From JABDII01 sp963815325 (GTDB lineage: Bacteria > Gemmatimonadota > Gemmatimonadetes > Gemmatimonadales > GWC2-71-9), in NCBI GenBank assembly GCA_963815325.1, contig CAWFGG010000001.1:372001-436000 (forward strand): 64,000 nt of DNA, in the 5' to 3' direction. Positions 9,453 to 19,188 of this stretch are shown piece after piece. Position numbers and translations under genes: made by a program. Positions within the stretch are counted from its first letter, which is position 1. Each line of letters begins with the position of its first letter. The notes beneath the pieces were generated by a model, which did not search any database, was not told the origin of the DNA, and worked only from the letters and a program-made list of their open reading frames with translations.

Positions 9453-10001
9453 ATGGCCTTCCTCTCCAGCAACCGGATTTACAGCGGGCGCGTGATTAAC
9501 CTCGATCTCGATGAGGTCGAGCTTCCGAACGGGGCGCGCGCAAGCCTCGAGATGATCCGCCACAGCGGCGCCGCTGCGGTCGTGCCGTTCTTGGACCCGC
9601 CAACGGCACCAGACCCCCGGGTTGTTCTCATCCGCCAATACCGACACGCCGCCAACACCTATCTCTACGAGGTTCCGGCCGGCCGACTGGACGGCGGCGA
9701 ATCGCCCGAGCACTGTGCCCGGCGCGAGCTTCAAGAGGAAACCGGGTACGCGGCGGACCAGATGGTGCCGCTGGTCACCATTTACACCACGCCCGGATTC
9801 ACCGACGAGCAAATCCACCTGTTCTGGGCTCAGGGCCTCCGGGCTGGTTCGCCCGCGCGAGAGCCCGATGAATTGATCGAGCCGGCCGTGCTCCGCTGGT
9901 CGGCCCTCTGGCGGCGATTGGGCCGTGGGGAGATCTCGGACGCCAAGACGTTGACGGCGATACTCTTGTGTGATGCCTTCCTCCGACGGCGGCCCCAGTA
10001 G
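9453..10001 (+). CDS. Nudix hydrolase, ADP-ribose pyrophosphatase type
   Basis: 182 aa from ATG 9453. The Nudix box GGESPEHCARRELQEETGY fits Gx5Ex7REUxEExGU. It is preceded by the VLIRQYRHAANTYLYEVPAG substrate-side block and followed by TTPGFTDEQIHLF, the pattern of ADP-ribose/NDP-sugar pyrophosphatases. The frame is open back to 9369, but that would run into the previous gene and adds nothing family-like. Likely cytoplasmic housekeeping of nucleotide-sugar derivatives. Confidence 0.9.
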   Translation: MAFLSSNRIYSGRVINLDLDEVELPNGARASLEMIRHSGAAAVVPFLDPPTAPDPRVVLIRQYRHAANTYLYEVPAGRLDGGESPEHCARRELQEETGYAADQMVPLVTIYTTPGFTDEQIHLFWAQGLRAGSPAREPDELIEPAVLRWSALWRRLGRGEISDAKTLTAILLCDAFLRRRPQ

Positions 10002-10046
10002 GCCGCGTCCGACACTCGAGACCACGCTCCACCGCGCCGAGCCGGG

Positions 10047-10075
10047 TTTCTTGACCCGCGAGGGCAGGATAAGAT
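10047..10075 (+). promoter_or_regulatory. Putative holA promoter with leaderless spacing
   Basis: TTTCTT (10047-10052), a 17-nt spacer and TAAGAT (10070-10075). The holA ATG at 10082 lies 6 nt beyond the -10 box. The -35 box is poor, the -10 box good. Confidence 0.4.
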
Positions 10076-10081
10076 TCCCGT

Positions 10082-11140
10082 ATGGCGGCTCATGGTCTTA
10101 CGACCTTCTACCGTGACCTGAAACAGGGTATCCCCGCTCCGGCCTACTATTTCTACGGCCCGGAGGACGTCCTCAAGGACGAGGCGGTCGGCGCAATTCT
10201 GGACCTGGCGCTCGACTCCACCCTGCGGGAATTCAACTTTGATCAGCATAGCGCAACGCAACTCGCGCCCGAGCAATTGGGCGACTTATGCGTGGCGCTT
10301 CCGCTCTTAGCCGAGCGGCGGGTCATCCTGGTTCGGGACGTCGAGGCCTGGAAGCGGCGCACCAAAACCCGGCAGGTGGCGCTCGACTATCTGTCGCGAC
10401 CCTCGCCAGAGACCGTACTCATTTTGGTACAAGGAGCCGCGGCCGAGAAACCGGATGCTGAGTTGAGTCGGCACACCTATGCGGTCGCGTTCGACCCGCT
10501 GCCGCCGGAACGGACCCGACGGTGGGTCGAACATCGAGCCCGGAAGCTTGGGGTATCCATTGCGCCCGAGGCGGTTCGACATCTTGTGGCTGCGGTCGGA
10601 GCCGACCTTGGCGCCCTGCTCGCCGAGCTCTCCAAGGTGTCGGCACTTGCAGTGGACCGCACCGTGACCGTTTCGATGATCGAGGGTGTGGTGGGGGTAC
10701 GATCCGGAGAAACCGCGCTCGACTGGCGCAACGCGGTGCTCGACGGAGATACCGCGAAAGCCCTTACCCTTCTCCCCGACGTGCTGGCCCAGTCCAACGT
10801 GAACGGGGTCAGGCTCGTCACCTCCCTCGGAACCGCCTTGATCGGGGTCGGGATTGCCCGAGAACGATATGACCGGGGCGCGCGTGGCCAGGCCCTGCGC
10901 CGTGGCGTGTTCGAGCGTCTCCGGGCCGTCCGGCCCTATGGACTGCCCGACTGGAAGGACGAGGCGGAAAAGTGGAGTGCATGGGCGCCGGCCTGGTCAC
11001 GATCCCGCCTGGAAACCGCACTCAGGCAGACCCTCGAAGCCGATCAGGCCCTCAAGAGCACCCGGCTGTCGGGCGAGGCGGGGGTACTGACCGATCTCGT
11101 CCTCCAGGTGCACGCTGTGCCGCAGGAGGCGGCGCCATGA
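10082..11140 (+). CDS. holA: DNA polymerase III delta subunit
   Basis: 352 aa, normal for HolA. It is part of the clamp loader that opens the beta clamp. The N-terminal AYYFYGPEDVLKDEAVGAI block corresponds to the degenerate P-loop region of delta. LVRDVEAWKRR, ILVQGAAAEKPDAEL and the middle-domain RTRRWVEHRARKLG also fit. As usual for delta there is no functional Walker A motif. It overlaps the next gene by 4 nt (ATGA at 11137-11140). Confidence 0.9.
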   Translation: MAAHGLTTFYRDLKQGIPAPAYYFYGPEDVLKDEAVGAILDLALDSTLREFNFDQHSATQLAPEQLGDLCVALPLLAERRVILVRDVEAWKRRTKTRQVALDYLSRPSPETVLILVQGAAAEKPDAELSRHTYAVAFDPLPPERTRRWVEHRARKLGVSIAPEAVRHLVAAVGADLGALLAELSKVSALAVDRTVTVSMIEGVVGVRSGETALDWRNAVLDGDTAKALTLLPDVLAQSNVNGVRLVTSLGTALIGVGIARERYDRGARGQALRRGVFERLRAVRPYGLPDWKDEAEKWSAWAPAWSRSRLETALRQTLEADQALKSTRLSGEAGVLTDLVLQVHAVPQEAAP

Positions 11141-11958
11141 GGTTCCTTCTGACCAGCATGATCGCGGGGCTTCTGGCCTTGAGCCTCCCCATCAGGGTTT
11201 CGGCGCAAGATGATCCTCGGCTCACGGCCGCGCTCAGCTTGGCCCAGGAAGGTCTCCCCGATTCGGCGCGTGCCGTGGTCAACCGGCTTCTAACGACCAT
11301 ACCTCCCACCGACACCCTGTACGCCGCGGCGCTCTATACCGCGGGGAGCGTGGCCGGGACCGCCCTGGACATGCAGCGCCTTTTCCAACGGGTCGCCATC
11401 GAGTACGCGTGGTCCCCGTATGCCGACGACGCGTTACTCCGTCTGGCCCAACTCGACTATGCCGCGAACGACTTGAGCGGTGCGGTGCGGAATCTCGAGA
11501 CGATTCGCCAAGATTATCCGGGGAGCCCGCTCATTCCGACGGCGGCCTTGTGGGCCGCGCGCGCTCAGTTTGGGCTCGGTGATATCCGGGCCGGCTGCGA
11601 CTGGTTGGCAGCCGGTCTTGCGGTGGTCGGGGATGACGTCGAGCTCGAGAACCGTTTGGAGTTCCACAACCGCCGGTGTGGCCCCGCGGAGGAGGCAGGG
11701 GCACCCGACTCCATTCCCCGGGATTCCGCCGCCGCCGAGGCATATCGCGTACAGGTCCTGGCGACACGCAGTCGCGAGACTGCCGAGGAGTTCCTTCCCC
11801 GAGTGGCGGCCCTTGGGTACGCGGCCCGCATCGTGGCGGATGGGCCCTGGTTCAAGGTGCAGTTGGGCACCTTCCCCGACGAGGGGAGCGCCCGTGCCGC
11901 GGCCGAGCGCATCCGTGGCGAGGTCGGTGGCAGCCCCTTCGTGGTACACGGGCCGTGA
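11137..11958 (+). CDS. Secreted SPOR-domain tetratricopeptide-like protein
   Basis: 273 aa from ATG 11137, which overlaps the holA stop. It has an N-terminal signal peptide (MRFLLTSMIAGLLALSLP...), alternating short helices of TPR character in residues about 30-170, and a C-terminal SPOR domain from about 195 (YRVQVLATRS...WFKVQLGTF...VHGP). SPOR domains bind denuded glycan strands of peptidoglycan, so the protein probably works in the periplasm at the septum or wall. Its stop overlaps the GTG start of mutS by 4 nt. This is an odd operon partner for repair and replication genes. Confidence 0.85.
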   Translation: MRFLLTSMIAGLLALSLPIRVSAQDDPRLTAALSLAQEGLPDSARAVVNRLLTTIPPTDTLYAAALYTAGSVAGTALDMQRLFQRVAIEYAWSPYADDALLRLAQLDYAANDLSGAVRNLETIRQDYPGSPLIPTAALWAARAQFGLGDIRAGCDWLAAGLAVVGDDVELENRLEFHNRRCGPAEEAGAPDSIPRDSAAAEAYRVQVLATRSRETAEEFLPRVAALGYAARIVADGPWFKVQLGTFPDEGSARAAAERIRGEVGGSPFVVHGP

Positions 11959-14537
11959 CCGAGCGGACGGCGATTCGCCAGGGGACCCCCCTCATGCGGC
12001 AGTACCAACAGATCAAGTCGCAACATCGCGACGCGATTCTGTTTTTCCGCATGGGGGACTTCTACGAGATGTTCTTCGAAGACGCGCAGCTTGGCGCTCG
12101 ACTCCTGAACATCACACTCACGTCCCGCGGCGATGGTGTGCCGCTCGCCGGCGTCCCGGTCAAAGCCGCCGGCGACTACGTGCGCAAGCTCATCGCCCAG
12201 GGGCATCGCGTGGCGATCTGCGAACAGGTCGAAGATCCAAAGACGGCCAAGGGACTGGTCAAGCGAGAGGTCGTCGAAACGATCACGCCCGGCTCAATTC
12301 TCGATGACGGCTGGCTGCCGGGAGATCGCAACAACTTCTTGGTCGCCCTGGTCGGGGACGGGACCCACATTGGCATCGCCGCGGCCGATCTCAGTACCGG
12401 CGAGTTCTCGATGGAACTCGTGGCCCACAACGACTTGGACGAGGCACTCGGGCGACTCGCACCATCCGAGGTGGTGACGCCGCGGAACGCCGCTCTCCCG
12501 CTGGAGAACGGCACGTTGCGAACGGAGCGGGAGGACTGGGAGTTCGAGTCGACCGTGGCGCGTGGAGACTTGGCGGAACGGTTTGGGTTGGCCTCGGTGG
12601 ACGGCCTGGGGCTCGGATCTGGTGATGACCTGATGATCGGGGCGGCGGGCGCCTTGTTGCGCTACCTGGGAGAACTCCAGCCCGGCGGCCTACCGCACCT
12701 GGCCCGGCCAACGATTCGGCGCAGCGAGTCGCACCTCTGGCTCGACGACATGACGCGCCGAAACCTGGAGTTGGTCGAGCCGCTCCGCGCCGGACCTGGG
12801 GCGGTGACTCTCCGGGAGACAATCGACCGCACGATAACCCCGATGGGTGCGCGGCTGCTGCGGCAGTGGCTCCTGTCGCCGCTTCGCAATCCCGTCATCA
12901 TTCAGGAGCGCCTCGACGCGGTGGAGGTGATCGTCCAGGACAATCCAGGGCGGGCTCGACTTCGGGAAGCACTCGACGGGGTTCGCGACGTGGAGCGATT
13001 GGCGAGCCGGGCAGCGGCCGGCCGTGCCACTCCGCGAGAGCTCGGTGCGCTCAGGGACTCGATCCTGCAGCTCCCGGCACTCTTGGCGGCGCTCGCCGCC
13101 CTGACGGATCGGGCCAAAAGTGAGGCCCTGAGCCGCATCGCCGAGGGATTCGATGTCTTGGCAGACCTGGCCGAGGCACTCTCCACGGCGCTGAACGACC
13201 GACTTCCCGCAACGCTCGGAGAGGGCGGGGTGTTTCGAAGCGGCTTCGATCCCGAGCTCGACGACGCGCGTTCTCTGCGCGAGGGCGGCAAGCAATACAT
13301 AGCGGAGCTCCAGGCCCGCGAGCGAGAGCAGACCGGGATCGCCACGTTGAAAGTCGGGTTCAACAAGGTCTTCGGCTACTACTTGGAAACGACCAAGAGC
13401 CACGCGGCGCGCGTGCCGGCACACTACGAGCGCCGCCAGACCCTGAGCAACGCCGAGCGGTTCGTCACCCCGGAACTGAAGGAGCACGAAGCCAAGGTGC
13501 TCGGTGCAGAGCAGCGGGTCGAGACCCGAGAGTCCGAGTTGTTTCACGAGTTACGCCAGCGGGCCGGAGCTGCGATCGAACGGTTGCAGCGCGCGGCGCG
13601 CGCCCTTGCACAGCTCGACGTCTGGGCCGGGCTGGCGGAGGTCGCCACGCACCATCGCTATGTTCGCCCGGTCATCACCTCTGACTTTGCCTTGTCGCTC
13701 ACGGGGAGCCGCCATCCCGTGCTCGAGCGCTTGATGGCCCGTGAAGAGTTCATTCCCAATGACGTCGCCTTCGACCGCGCGGAACGAGTCCTTCTCGTCA
13801 CGGGTCCGAACATGGCCGGCAAGTCAACCATCCTCCGCCAGATCGGGCTCATCGTTGTACTCGCTCAGATGGGGGCCTTCGTGCCCGCGTCCGCGGCCAC
13901 CATCGGGGTGGTCGATCGGCTCTTCACCCGGGTTGGGGCCAGCGACAACCTCGCCCGCGGGCAATCGACGTTCATGGTAGAAATGAGCGAGTCCAGCGCC
14001 ATTCTCCACAATGCGACGGCCGACAGTTTGGTACTGCTCGACGAAATCGGCCGCGGAACGTCGACCTATGACGGCGTGGCCATTGCGTGGGCCGTCACGG
14101 AGCATCTCCATGATGTCGTAGGGTGCAAGACGATGTTTGCTACCCACTATCACGAACTGATGCAACTGCCCGAGCGGCTCCAGCACGCGCACAATTGGAA
14201 CGTGGCGGTACGAGAGACCGGGAATACGGTGATCTTCCTGCATCGCCTCGAACCAGGGGGCACCGATCGGTCCTACGGCATCCACGTGGCCCAGCTTGCC
14301 GGGCTGCCTTCCACCATCGTGCAGCGGGCCAACGAGATCTTGCACACCCTCGAACACGAACACCGCGTCGCTCCCGGTGCGCCACCACGACCACCCGACC
14401 CGGGACAGCTGGTATTGTTCGGCGAGCCCGGTTCCCATCCGGCCGTGAAGGCGCTGCAGGACCTGGATGTCGATTCATTGACGCCGCTCGAGGCCCTGAA
14501 CCGTTTGGCCGACCTCAAACGACGCGCGGGAGAATAA
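11955..14537 (+). CDS. mutS: DNA mismatch repair protein MutS
   Basis: 860 aa from the GTG at 11955, which overlaps the previous stop (GTGA). It recognises mismatches and small loops in DNA. Visible parts are the mismatch-binding N-domain with MGDFYEMFFEDA (Phe-x-Glu equivalent), the connector and lever domains, Walker A TGPNMAGKST, Walker B LVLLDEIGRGTSTYDG and the ATHYHEL signature, followed by a dimerisation tail. The frame stays open upstream to 11676 inside the SPOR gene, but only the sequence from 11955 on is MutS-like. Confidence 0.96.
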   Translation: MTERTAIRQGTPLMRQYQQIKSQHRDAILFFRMGDFYEMFFEDAQLGARLLNITLTSRGDGVPLAGVPVKAAGDYVRKLIAQGHRVAICEQVEDPKTAKGLVKREVVETITPGSILDDGWLPGDRNNFLVALVGDGTHIGIAAADLSTGEFSMELVAHNDLDEALGRLAPSEVVTPRNAALPLENGTLRTEREDWEFESTVARGDLAERFGLASVDGLGLGSGDDLMIGAAGALLRYLGELQPGGLPHLARPTIRRSESHLWLDDMTRRNLELVEPLRAGPGAVTLRETIDRTITPMGARLLRQWLLSPLRNPVIIQERLDAVEVIVQDNPGRARLREALDGVRDVERLASRAAAGRATPRELGALRDSILQLPALLAALAALTDRAKSEALSRIAEGFDVLADLAEALSTALNDRLPATLGEGGVFRSGFDPELDDARSLREGGKQYIAELQAREREQTGIATLKVGFNKVFGYYLETTKSHAARVPAHYERRQTLSNAERFVTPELKEHEAKVLGAEQRVETRESELFHELRQRAGAAIERLQRAARALAQLDVWAGLAEVATHHRYVRPVITSDFALSLTGSRHPVLERLMAREEFIPNDVAFDRAERVLLVTGPNMAGKSTILRQIGLIVVLAQMGAFVPASAATIGVVDRLFTRVGASDNLARGQSTFMVEMSESSAILHNATADSLVLLDEIGRGTSTYDGVAIAWAVTEHLHDVVGCKTMFATHYHELMQLPERLQHAHNWNVAVRETGNTVIFLHRLEPGGTDRSYGIHVAQLAGLPSTIVQRANEILHTLEHEHRVAPGAPPRPPDPGQLVLFGEPGSHPAVKALQDLDVDSLTPLEALNRLADLKRRAGE

Positions 14538-14538
14538 G

Positions 14539-14946
14539 ATGCGGACCGTTGCCTGGGTCTTGGTGGTCGCGGTAAGCGTGGTCGGGTGCCGGAGCGCCAA
14601 GGAAGACACCGGAACCCAGTTGTCCCGGCCTGGAGCCGACCGGAGGGATCAATCCCCCATCTCCACCAATGCCGACCCTCCGGTGCAGTATCCCCCCGAT
14701 TTGTTCGCGCAACGCGTCGAAGGAACGGTGGTGCTTCGACTCTTCGTCGACTCCACCGGAGCCGTGAACCCCGACTCCACCCGGATACGGGAGTCGAGCG
14801 GCCATCCCGGCCTCGATTCGGCCGCGCTCAGCGCTGTTCCGGCACTACGTTTCGCGCCGGCCCTGCGAAACGGCGTCCCGGTGAGCACCGCCTTCGAGCA
14901 GCCGATCATCTTTCAGCAACCCGGCACCGGAGAGACGGCCCCATGA
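14539..14946 (+). CDS. Small lipoprotein with TonB C-terminal domain
   Basis: 135 aa. A short signal sequence ends in the lipobox SVVGC (Cys about 17). The rest is a TonB C-terminal-like fold, with YPPDLFAQRVEGTVVLRLFVDSTGAV and GHPGLDSAALSAVPALRFAPAL. It lacks the transmembrane anchor and Pro-rich spacer of true TonB, so it may be a stand-alone periplasmic TonB-like protein. The start is 1 nt after the mutS stop and the end overlaps the next gene by 4 nt, so it is co-transcribed. Confidence 0.82.
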   Translation: MRTVAWVLVVAVSVVGCRSAKEDTGTQLSRPGADRRDQSPISTNADPPVQYPPDLFAQRVEGTVVLRLFVDSTGAVNPDSTRIRESSGHPGLDSAALSAVPALRFAPALRNGVPVSTAFEQPIIFQQPGTGETAP

Positions 14947-16331
14947 CGCCTCAACACACGAAACCGTACGACTCCGTCCTCGACACCATCGGGTGGACGC
15001 CCTTGATCCGCCTGAGTCGGGTGGGGGCGGGGCTCCGCACGCCTGTGTCCGGGAAGGCCGAGTTCGCAAACCCCGGTGGATCGGTCAAAGACCGCATTGG
15101 ACTTGCGATTATCGAGGACGCCGAGCGGCGGGGCGAACTGAAGCCCGGCGGCGTGATCGTGGAAGGGACCTCTGGGAACACCGGTGTCGGGTTGGCGTTG
15201 GCCGCCGCGCTCAAGGGCTACCGCTGCATCTTCACGATGCCGGATAAGATGTCTCAAGAGAAGGTTCGCTTGCTCAAGGCCTATGGCGCGGAGGTTGTCA
15301 TCACCCCGACCGCCGTTCCCCCAGACCATCCGGACAACTATGTGATGCGTGCCAAGCGCATCGTCGAAGAAACCGCTGGCGCCGTGCTCGCCAATCAGTT
15401 CTATAACGACGTGAACCCGGAGGCGCACTACGCAACGACGGGACCCGAGATCTGGGCCCAAACGGACGGGAAGGTGACCCACTTCGTGGCTGGTGCCGGC
15501 ACCGGCGGGACAGTCAGCGGAGCCGGGAAGTACTTGAAGGAACGGAACCCGGCCATTCGCGTGATCGCGGCCGACCCGGTCGGGTCCCTCTACACCGGCT
15601 ACGCCGTGCATGGTGAAATGGGCGAGGGCGCGCCCTACAAGGTGGAGGGTGTGGGGGGAGACAAGATCCCTACCACCATCTGGTTCGATTACGTCGACGA
15701 GTTCCGGCAGGTGTCCGACCGCGAGTCGTTCGCCATGGCCCGCCGGTTGGCGCGTGAGGAGGGGATGCTCGTTGGCGGATCGGCGGGCATGAACGTCGCG
15801 TTGGCGTGCGAGATTGCGAGAGAGGTGGACGACCCGGACGCGTTGGTCGTCACCATCTTGTGCGACACCGGCGAGCGATACTTGTCCAAGCTGTTCAACG
15901 ACGAATGGATGCGAGAGAACCAGCTGCTGGAGGTGCCGCGCGTTACGGTGGCGCAGCTGCTCGAGCGACGCCGGTCCACGGCACCGGCTGTGGTGAGCGT
16001 CGCGCCGACCGCCGCGGTGCGTCAAGCCCTCAACCTCATGAACTCCTGGGAGGTCAGCCAGATCCCGGTGCTCCAGAACGAGGAATGCGTCGGCAGCCTC
16101 AGCGAAGGAACCCTGATGGCGCGTGCGCTAGCCCAACCCACCATTCTCGACCGTCCGGTCAAGGAGGTCATGGACCCCCCGTTTCCTGTCGTCAGTGCCA
16201 CCTGTCCCGCCGACCAAGTGGCCCCCATGTTGTCGCGCGACACACCCGCTGTCCTGGTAGAACGAGACGGCAGCTTCATTGGCGTCGTCAGTCGGTTCGA
16301 CGTGCTCCAGCAGCTGATCGGAGCCCAGTAA
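14943..16331 (+). CDS. Cystathionine beta-synthase (PLP domain plus CBS pair)
   Basis: 462 aa. The N-terminal 330 residues are a fold-type II PLP enzyme: NPGGSVKDRIG holds the Schiff-base Lys, EGTSGNTGVGLA binds the substrate, and AGAGTGGTVSG cups the PLP phosphate. The C-terminal about 120 residues form a pair of CBS domains (VSQIPVLQNEECVGSLSE and TPAVLVERDGSFIGVVSRFD). This is the standard architecture of cystathionine beta-synthase, which condenses serine and homocysteine in trans-sulfuration. A cysteine synthase role is less likely given the CBS tail. The frame is open further upstream inside the TonB-like gene, but ATG 14943 starts the family match. Confidence 0.9.
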   Translation: MTPQHTKPYDSVLDTIGWTPLIRLSRVGAGLRTPVSGKAEFANPGGSVKDRIGLAIIEDAERRGELKPGGVIVEGTSGNTGVGLALAAALKGYRCIFTMPDKMSQEKVRLLKAYGAEVVITPTAVPPDHPDNYVMRAKRIVEETAGAVLANQFYNDVNPEAHYATTGPEIWAQTDGKVTHFVAGAGTGGTVSGAGKYLKERNPAIRVIAADPVGSLYTGYAVHGEMGEGAPYKVEGVGGDKIPTTIWFDYVDEFRQVSDRESFAMARRLAREEGMLVGGSAGMNVALACEIAREVDDPDALVVTILCDTGERYLSKLFNDEWMRENQLLEVPRVTVAQLLERRRSTAPAVVSVAPTAAVRQALNLMNSWEVSQIPVLQNEECVGSLSEGTLMARALAQPTILDRPVKEVMDPPFPVVSATCPADQVAPMLSRDTPAVLVERDGSFIGVVSRFDVLQQLIGAQ

Positions 16332-16332
16332 G

Positions 16333-17340
16333 ATGCGGATCACGGTGCTCACGGGCGGGACTTCATCCGAGCGCGATGTGGCCATTGCGTCGGCCGTTCA
16401 GGTCGTCGCGGCGTTGCGCTCTCGCAATCACGATGTTCGCGTCGTCGATACGGCCAGGGGCTACGTGCCACCGCTGGAAGAGGCCTCGCTGCTCCGTGCC
16501 TCGGTTGGAGCCACCCCGCCGTCTCTCGAATCATTGGCGGCGTTGGAACGGGGTCTGCTCATGTCGGGGCTTGGGAATCTTCCGGTGGTCCGTGATGCTG
16601 ATGTGGTCTTCTTGGCCCTTCACGGAGGGTGGGGCGAGGACGGCACCATCCAATCGATTCTCGAAGTGATTGGCGTTCCGTATACCGGGAGTGGACCACT
16701 GGGCAGCGCGCTCGCCTTGGACAAGGACATCTCGAAGCGACTGTTCCGACAAGCGGGCATTCCGACCCCCGACTGGCTCATGGCACCGCAGCCGGCCCAC
16801 GAGGTCGGGCGACGGCTCGGCTGGCCGGTGGTGGTCAAACCGTCCCACGAAGGATCCACGGTGGGCTTGAGCGTGGTCCAAGGGCCGGAGGAGCTCCGGG
16901 CGGCGGTCGAGACGGCCTCGGTCTACGATGCCGAGGTTCTCATTGAGGCCTTCGTACCCGGGCGCGAGGTGACGGTCGGGGTGTTGGCCGATCAGGCGTT
17001 GACGGTCGGCGAGATCGTTCCTCAGCACGAGATTTTCGACTACGTGTGCAAGTACACCCCGGGCATGTCCGAGGAGACCTTCCCTGCCGATCTGCCCGCC
17101 GATATCGTGGAGTCCTGTCAACAGCTCGCCGTGGCGGCGCACCGGGCCCTCAAGTTAGGCGGCTATTCGCGGGTGGATTTTCGCTTGACAGCCCAGGGAC
17201 AACCGCTCTGTTTAGAGGTGAATACCCTGCCAGGACTGACCTCGACCAGCCTGCTTCCCCAGTCAGCCCGGGCTTCCGGCATCGATTTTGCCGAACTGTG
17301 CGACCGCATTTGCGCCGCGGAGGTCCCCCGGGGCGCCTGA
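16333..17340 (+). CDS. ddl: D-alanine--D-alanine ligase
   Basis: 335 aa ATP-grasp enzyme making D-Ala-D-Ala for peptidoglycan in the cytoplasm. It shows LTGGTSSERDVAIASA at the N-terminus, LHGGWGEDGTIQ, the ATP-binding KPSHEGSTVGLS and the C-terminal EVNTLPGLTSTSLLP. It starts 1 nt after the preceding stop and so belongs to the same long operon. Confidence 0.95.
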   Translation: MRITVLTGGTSSERDVAIASAVQVVAALRSRNHDVRVVDTARGYVPPLEEASLLRASVGATPPSLESLAALERGLLMSGLGNLPVVRDADVVFLALHGGWGEDGTIQSILEVIGVPYTGSGPLGSALALDKDISKRLFRQAGIPTPDWLMAPQPAHEVGRRLGWPVVVKPSHEGSTVGLSVVQGPEELRAAVETASVYDAEVLIEAFVPGREVTVGVLADQALTVGEIVPQHEIFDYVCKYTPGMSEETFPADLPADIVESCQQLAVAAHRALKLGGYSRVDFRLTAQGQPLCLEVNTLPGLTSTSLLPQSARASGIDFAELCDRICAAEVPRGA

Positions 17341-17368
17341 GTGGGAGTCTCCAAGAGGCCAGCGTTTC

Positions 17369-18199
17369 ATGAATCTGTTGCAGCAGCCCCGCATGACCCG
17401 GTGGGTTGGACGACTCATTATCGCCAATGCAGTCGTCTTGCTGCTGTTGATGACCCTCTTCCCCGCATTGGCCCCCACCCTGGCCTTTCAGCCTGCCCGA
17501 GCATTCCGTGCGCCGTGGACGTTCGTCACCTATATGTTCGTCCACGCCGGCCCGCTCCATCTTGCGTTCAACATGCTGATGTTGTTCTTCCTCGGTCCGC
17601 CCGTCGAGCGCCGCATGACGAGCCGCGGGTTCGTTCGATACTATTTTCTGTGCGGCCTGGGTGGGGCGGTCTTGTCCCTGGGGCTGGCAACCGTCATGCC
17701 CGTGGCACCTTTTCTCGGAGCATCTGCGGCCGTGTTGGGCGTGGCCGTCGCGTTTGCCATGTATTGGCCCACCGCGGAACTGATGGTCTTTCCCATCCCG
17801 ATCCCCATCAAGGCCCGCACGCTCATTGGCGGAATTGTCTTGCTCGATCTGACCTTTGCGGTCATCGGGCGCGCCGATGGCATCGCCCATTGGGCCCATC
17901 TCGGTGGCGCACTGTTCGGCTATCTTGCCTTCCGCTTCCAAGAGATCGCCCCACGCCGGCCTGCGTCGCCGGAACCCCCAGCCGAACGCGTCCTCGTGTT
18001 GAAACCCGAGCAACGCGCCACGGCTCGTGACACGTTGCCTCCGCGGCCGGAGGGACCGCGCATACGGAAGGACTCGGCCGCCCAAGAAATGGACCGCGTG
18101 CTCGACAAGATCAGCGCGCTGGGCATCACCAGCCTCACGCCAGAAGAGCGTCGTTTCCTAGATACCATCGCCCAGCGCAAGAAAAACGAATTGCATTGA
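17369..18199 (+). CDS. Rhomboid family intramembrane serine protease
   Basis: 276 aa from ATG 17369. Six hydrophobic segments are visible. HLAFNML in TM2, the nucleophile motif GASAAVLG in TM4 and HWAHLGGALFG in TM6 give the Ser-His dyad. The canonical GxSG reads GASA here. The C-terminal cytoplasmic tail ends in a short helical domain (EMDRVLDKISALGITSLTPEERRFLDTI) often seen attached to rhomboids of this type. The open frame upstream lies inside ddl and is not used. Confidence 0.88.
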   Translation: MNLLQQPRMTRWVGRLIIANAVVLLLLMTLFPALAPTLAFQPARAFRAPWTFVTYMFVHAGPLHLAFNMLMLFFLGPPVERRMTSRGFVRYYFLCGLGGAVLSLGLATVMPVAPFLGASAAVLGVAVAFAMYWPTAELMVFPIPIPIKARTLIGGIVLLDLTFAVIGRADGIAHWAHLGGALFGYLAFRFQEIAPRRPASPEPPAERVLVLKPEQRATARDTLPPRPEGPRIRKDSAAQEMDRVLDKISALGITSLTPEERRFLDTIAQRKKNELH

Positions 18200-18209
18200 C
18201 CCGCATCGC

Positions 18210-18238
18210 TTGACCGCGCGGTGGTGCGTTGCTATTGT
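18210..18238 (+). promoter_or_regulatory. Strong promoter TTGACC-N17-TATTGT
   Basis: -35 at 18210-18215 and -10 at 18233-18238 with a 17-nt spacer. The GTG at 18244 starts 6 nt after the -10 box, so the transcript should be leaderless. Confidence 0.6.
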
Positions 18239-18243
18239 GGCGC

Positions 18244-19188
18244 GTGCTGATTGATCTCGTACCCGATTTCCTCTCCGTCCTCGACGCGACCGATCGGTTG
18301 GCGGCCTACCGCAGTTATTTCGAGACCAATCGCCCGCTTCTTTCCGCCTACTGGCGCAATTACGTCCTCGACCCCGATACACCCCCCGCCAAACAGGTGG
18401 TGGAACAGGCCCTCGCGGCCGACCGGAGCGACCTCCGTGCGCTCGTCGAGTCCGTAGACTTGGTGCGGATCGCGGAGGACACGCTGGCTCGCGCCAGCGA
18501 GGTGTTGCACATCGATCGCCCGACCGATGTCTGCCTCATGGTCGGGGTAGGCGGGGCAAATGCGGGCGAGCTCGTGATCCGAGGACGCGGGGTGGCATTC
18601 ATCTGCGTCGAACACTTCACGGGCAAGGCCAACCCCGAGACCTTCGGACTCGGCCTGTCCCCCGAGCTCGTCCCGCTATGGATCGCCCATGAACTGGCTC
18701 ACGCCGTGCGCTACACCTCGCCCGAGAGCCAAAGCCCCATGCGGCAGCTGATTCGGGAGGCGGGCGGATACTACGATTATTGGCAGACGGGAAGTTGGGC
18801 CACCCTCCGTGAGCTCATGATCAACGAAGGGTTGGCCGTGCACGCGTCGCAGATCGTTGCGCCGGGCTTCGATCCCGCGGACTACTTTGGCTATGCCCGG
18901 CGACAATACCACCGGCTCCGTGAACTGGAAGCCTTCCTGCGGCGGGCGACCGACGTCGATCTCGACCGCCGCGCGCTGGGCCTGAGGCTTCGCTTCCTCG
19001 CCGGCGGCATGAGTCCGGCGGCTCGGCTCGTGCGCGGGCGCGTTATCCCCGAGCGCGCCGGCTATTACCTCGGACACCGAATGGCGGAGGCACTGGTCGC
19101 CGAGCGTGGCATTGCGGCTGCCTTGCGAGCCAAGACCGAGGACTTCCAGCAGGCCGAAGACCACGCGCGAGGGTTTCAGACCGCCTGA
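18244..19188 (+). CDS. Putative zinc-dependent protease (HELAH motif)
   Basis: 314 aa from GTG 18244. It has no signal peptide or membrane segment. The motif IAHELAHAVRY is an HExxH zincin site, and the downstream LMINEGLAVHASQ (NEGLA) supplies a Glu ligand as in gluzincins and DUF2268-like proteases. The overall layout resembles DUF2268 cytoplasmic proteases. TTG 18229 would also keep the frame, but it lies within the -10 region, so the GTG is preferred. It converges on the CDGSH gene with a 13-nt 3' overlap. Confidence 0.7.
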   Translation: MLIDLVPDFLSVLDATDRLAAYRSYFETNRPLLSAYWRNYVLDPDTPPAKQVVEQALAADRSDLRALVESVDLVRIAEDTLARASEVLHIDRPTDVCLMVGVGGANAGELVIRGRGVAFICVEHFTGKANPETFGLGLSPELVPLWIAHELAHAVRYTSPESQSPMRQLIREAGGYYDYWQTGSWATLRELMINEGLAVHASQIVAPGFDPADYFGYARRQYHRLRELEAFLRRATDVDLDRRALGLRLRFLAGGMSPAARLVRGRVIPERAGYYLGHRMAEALVAERGIAAALRAKTEDFQQAEDHARGFQTA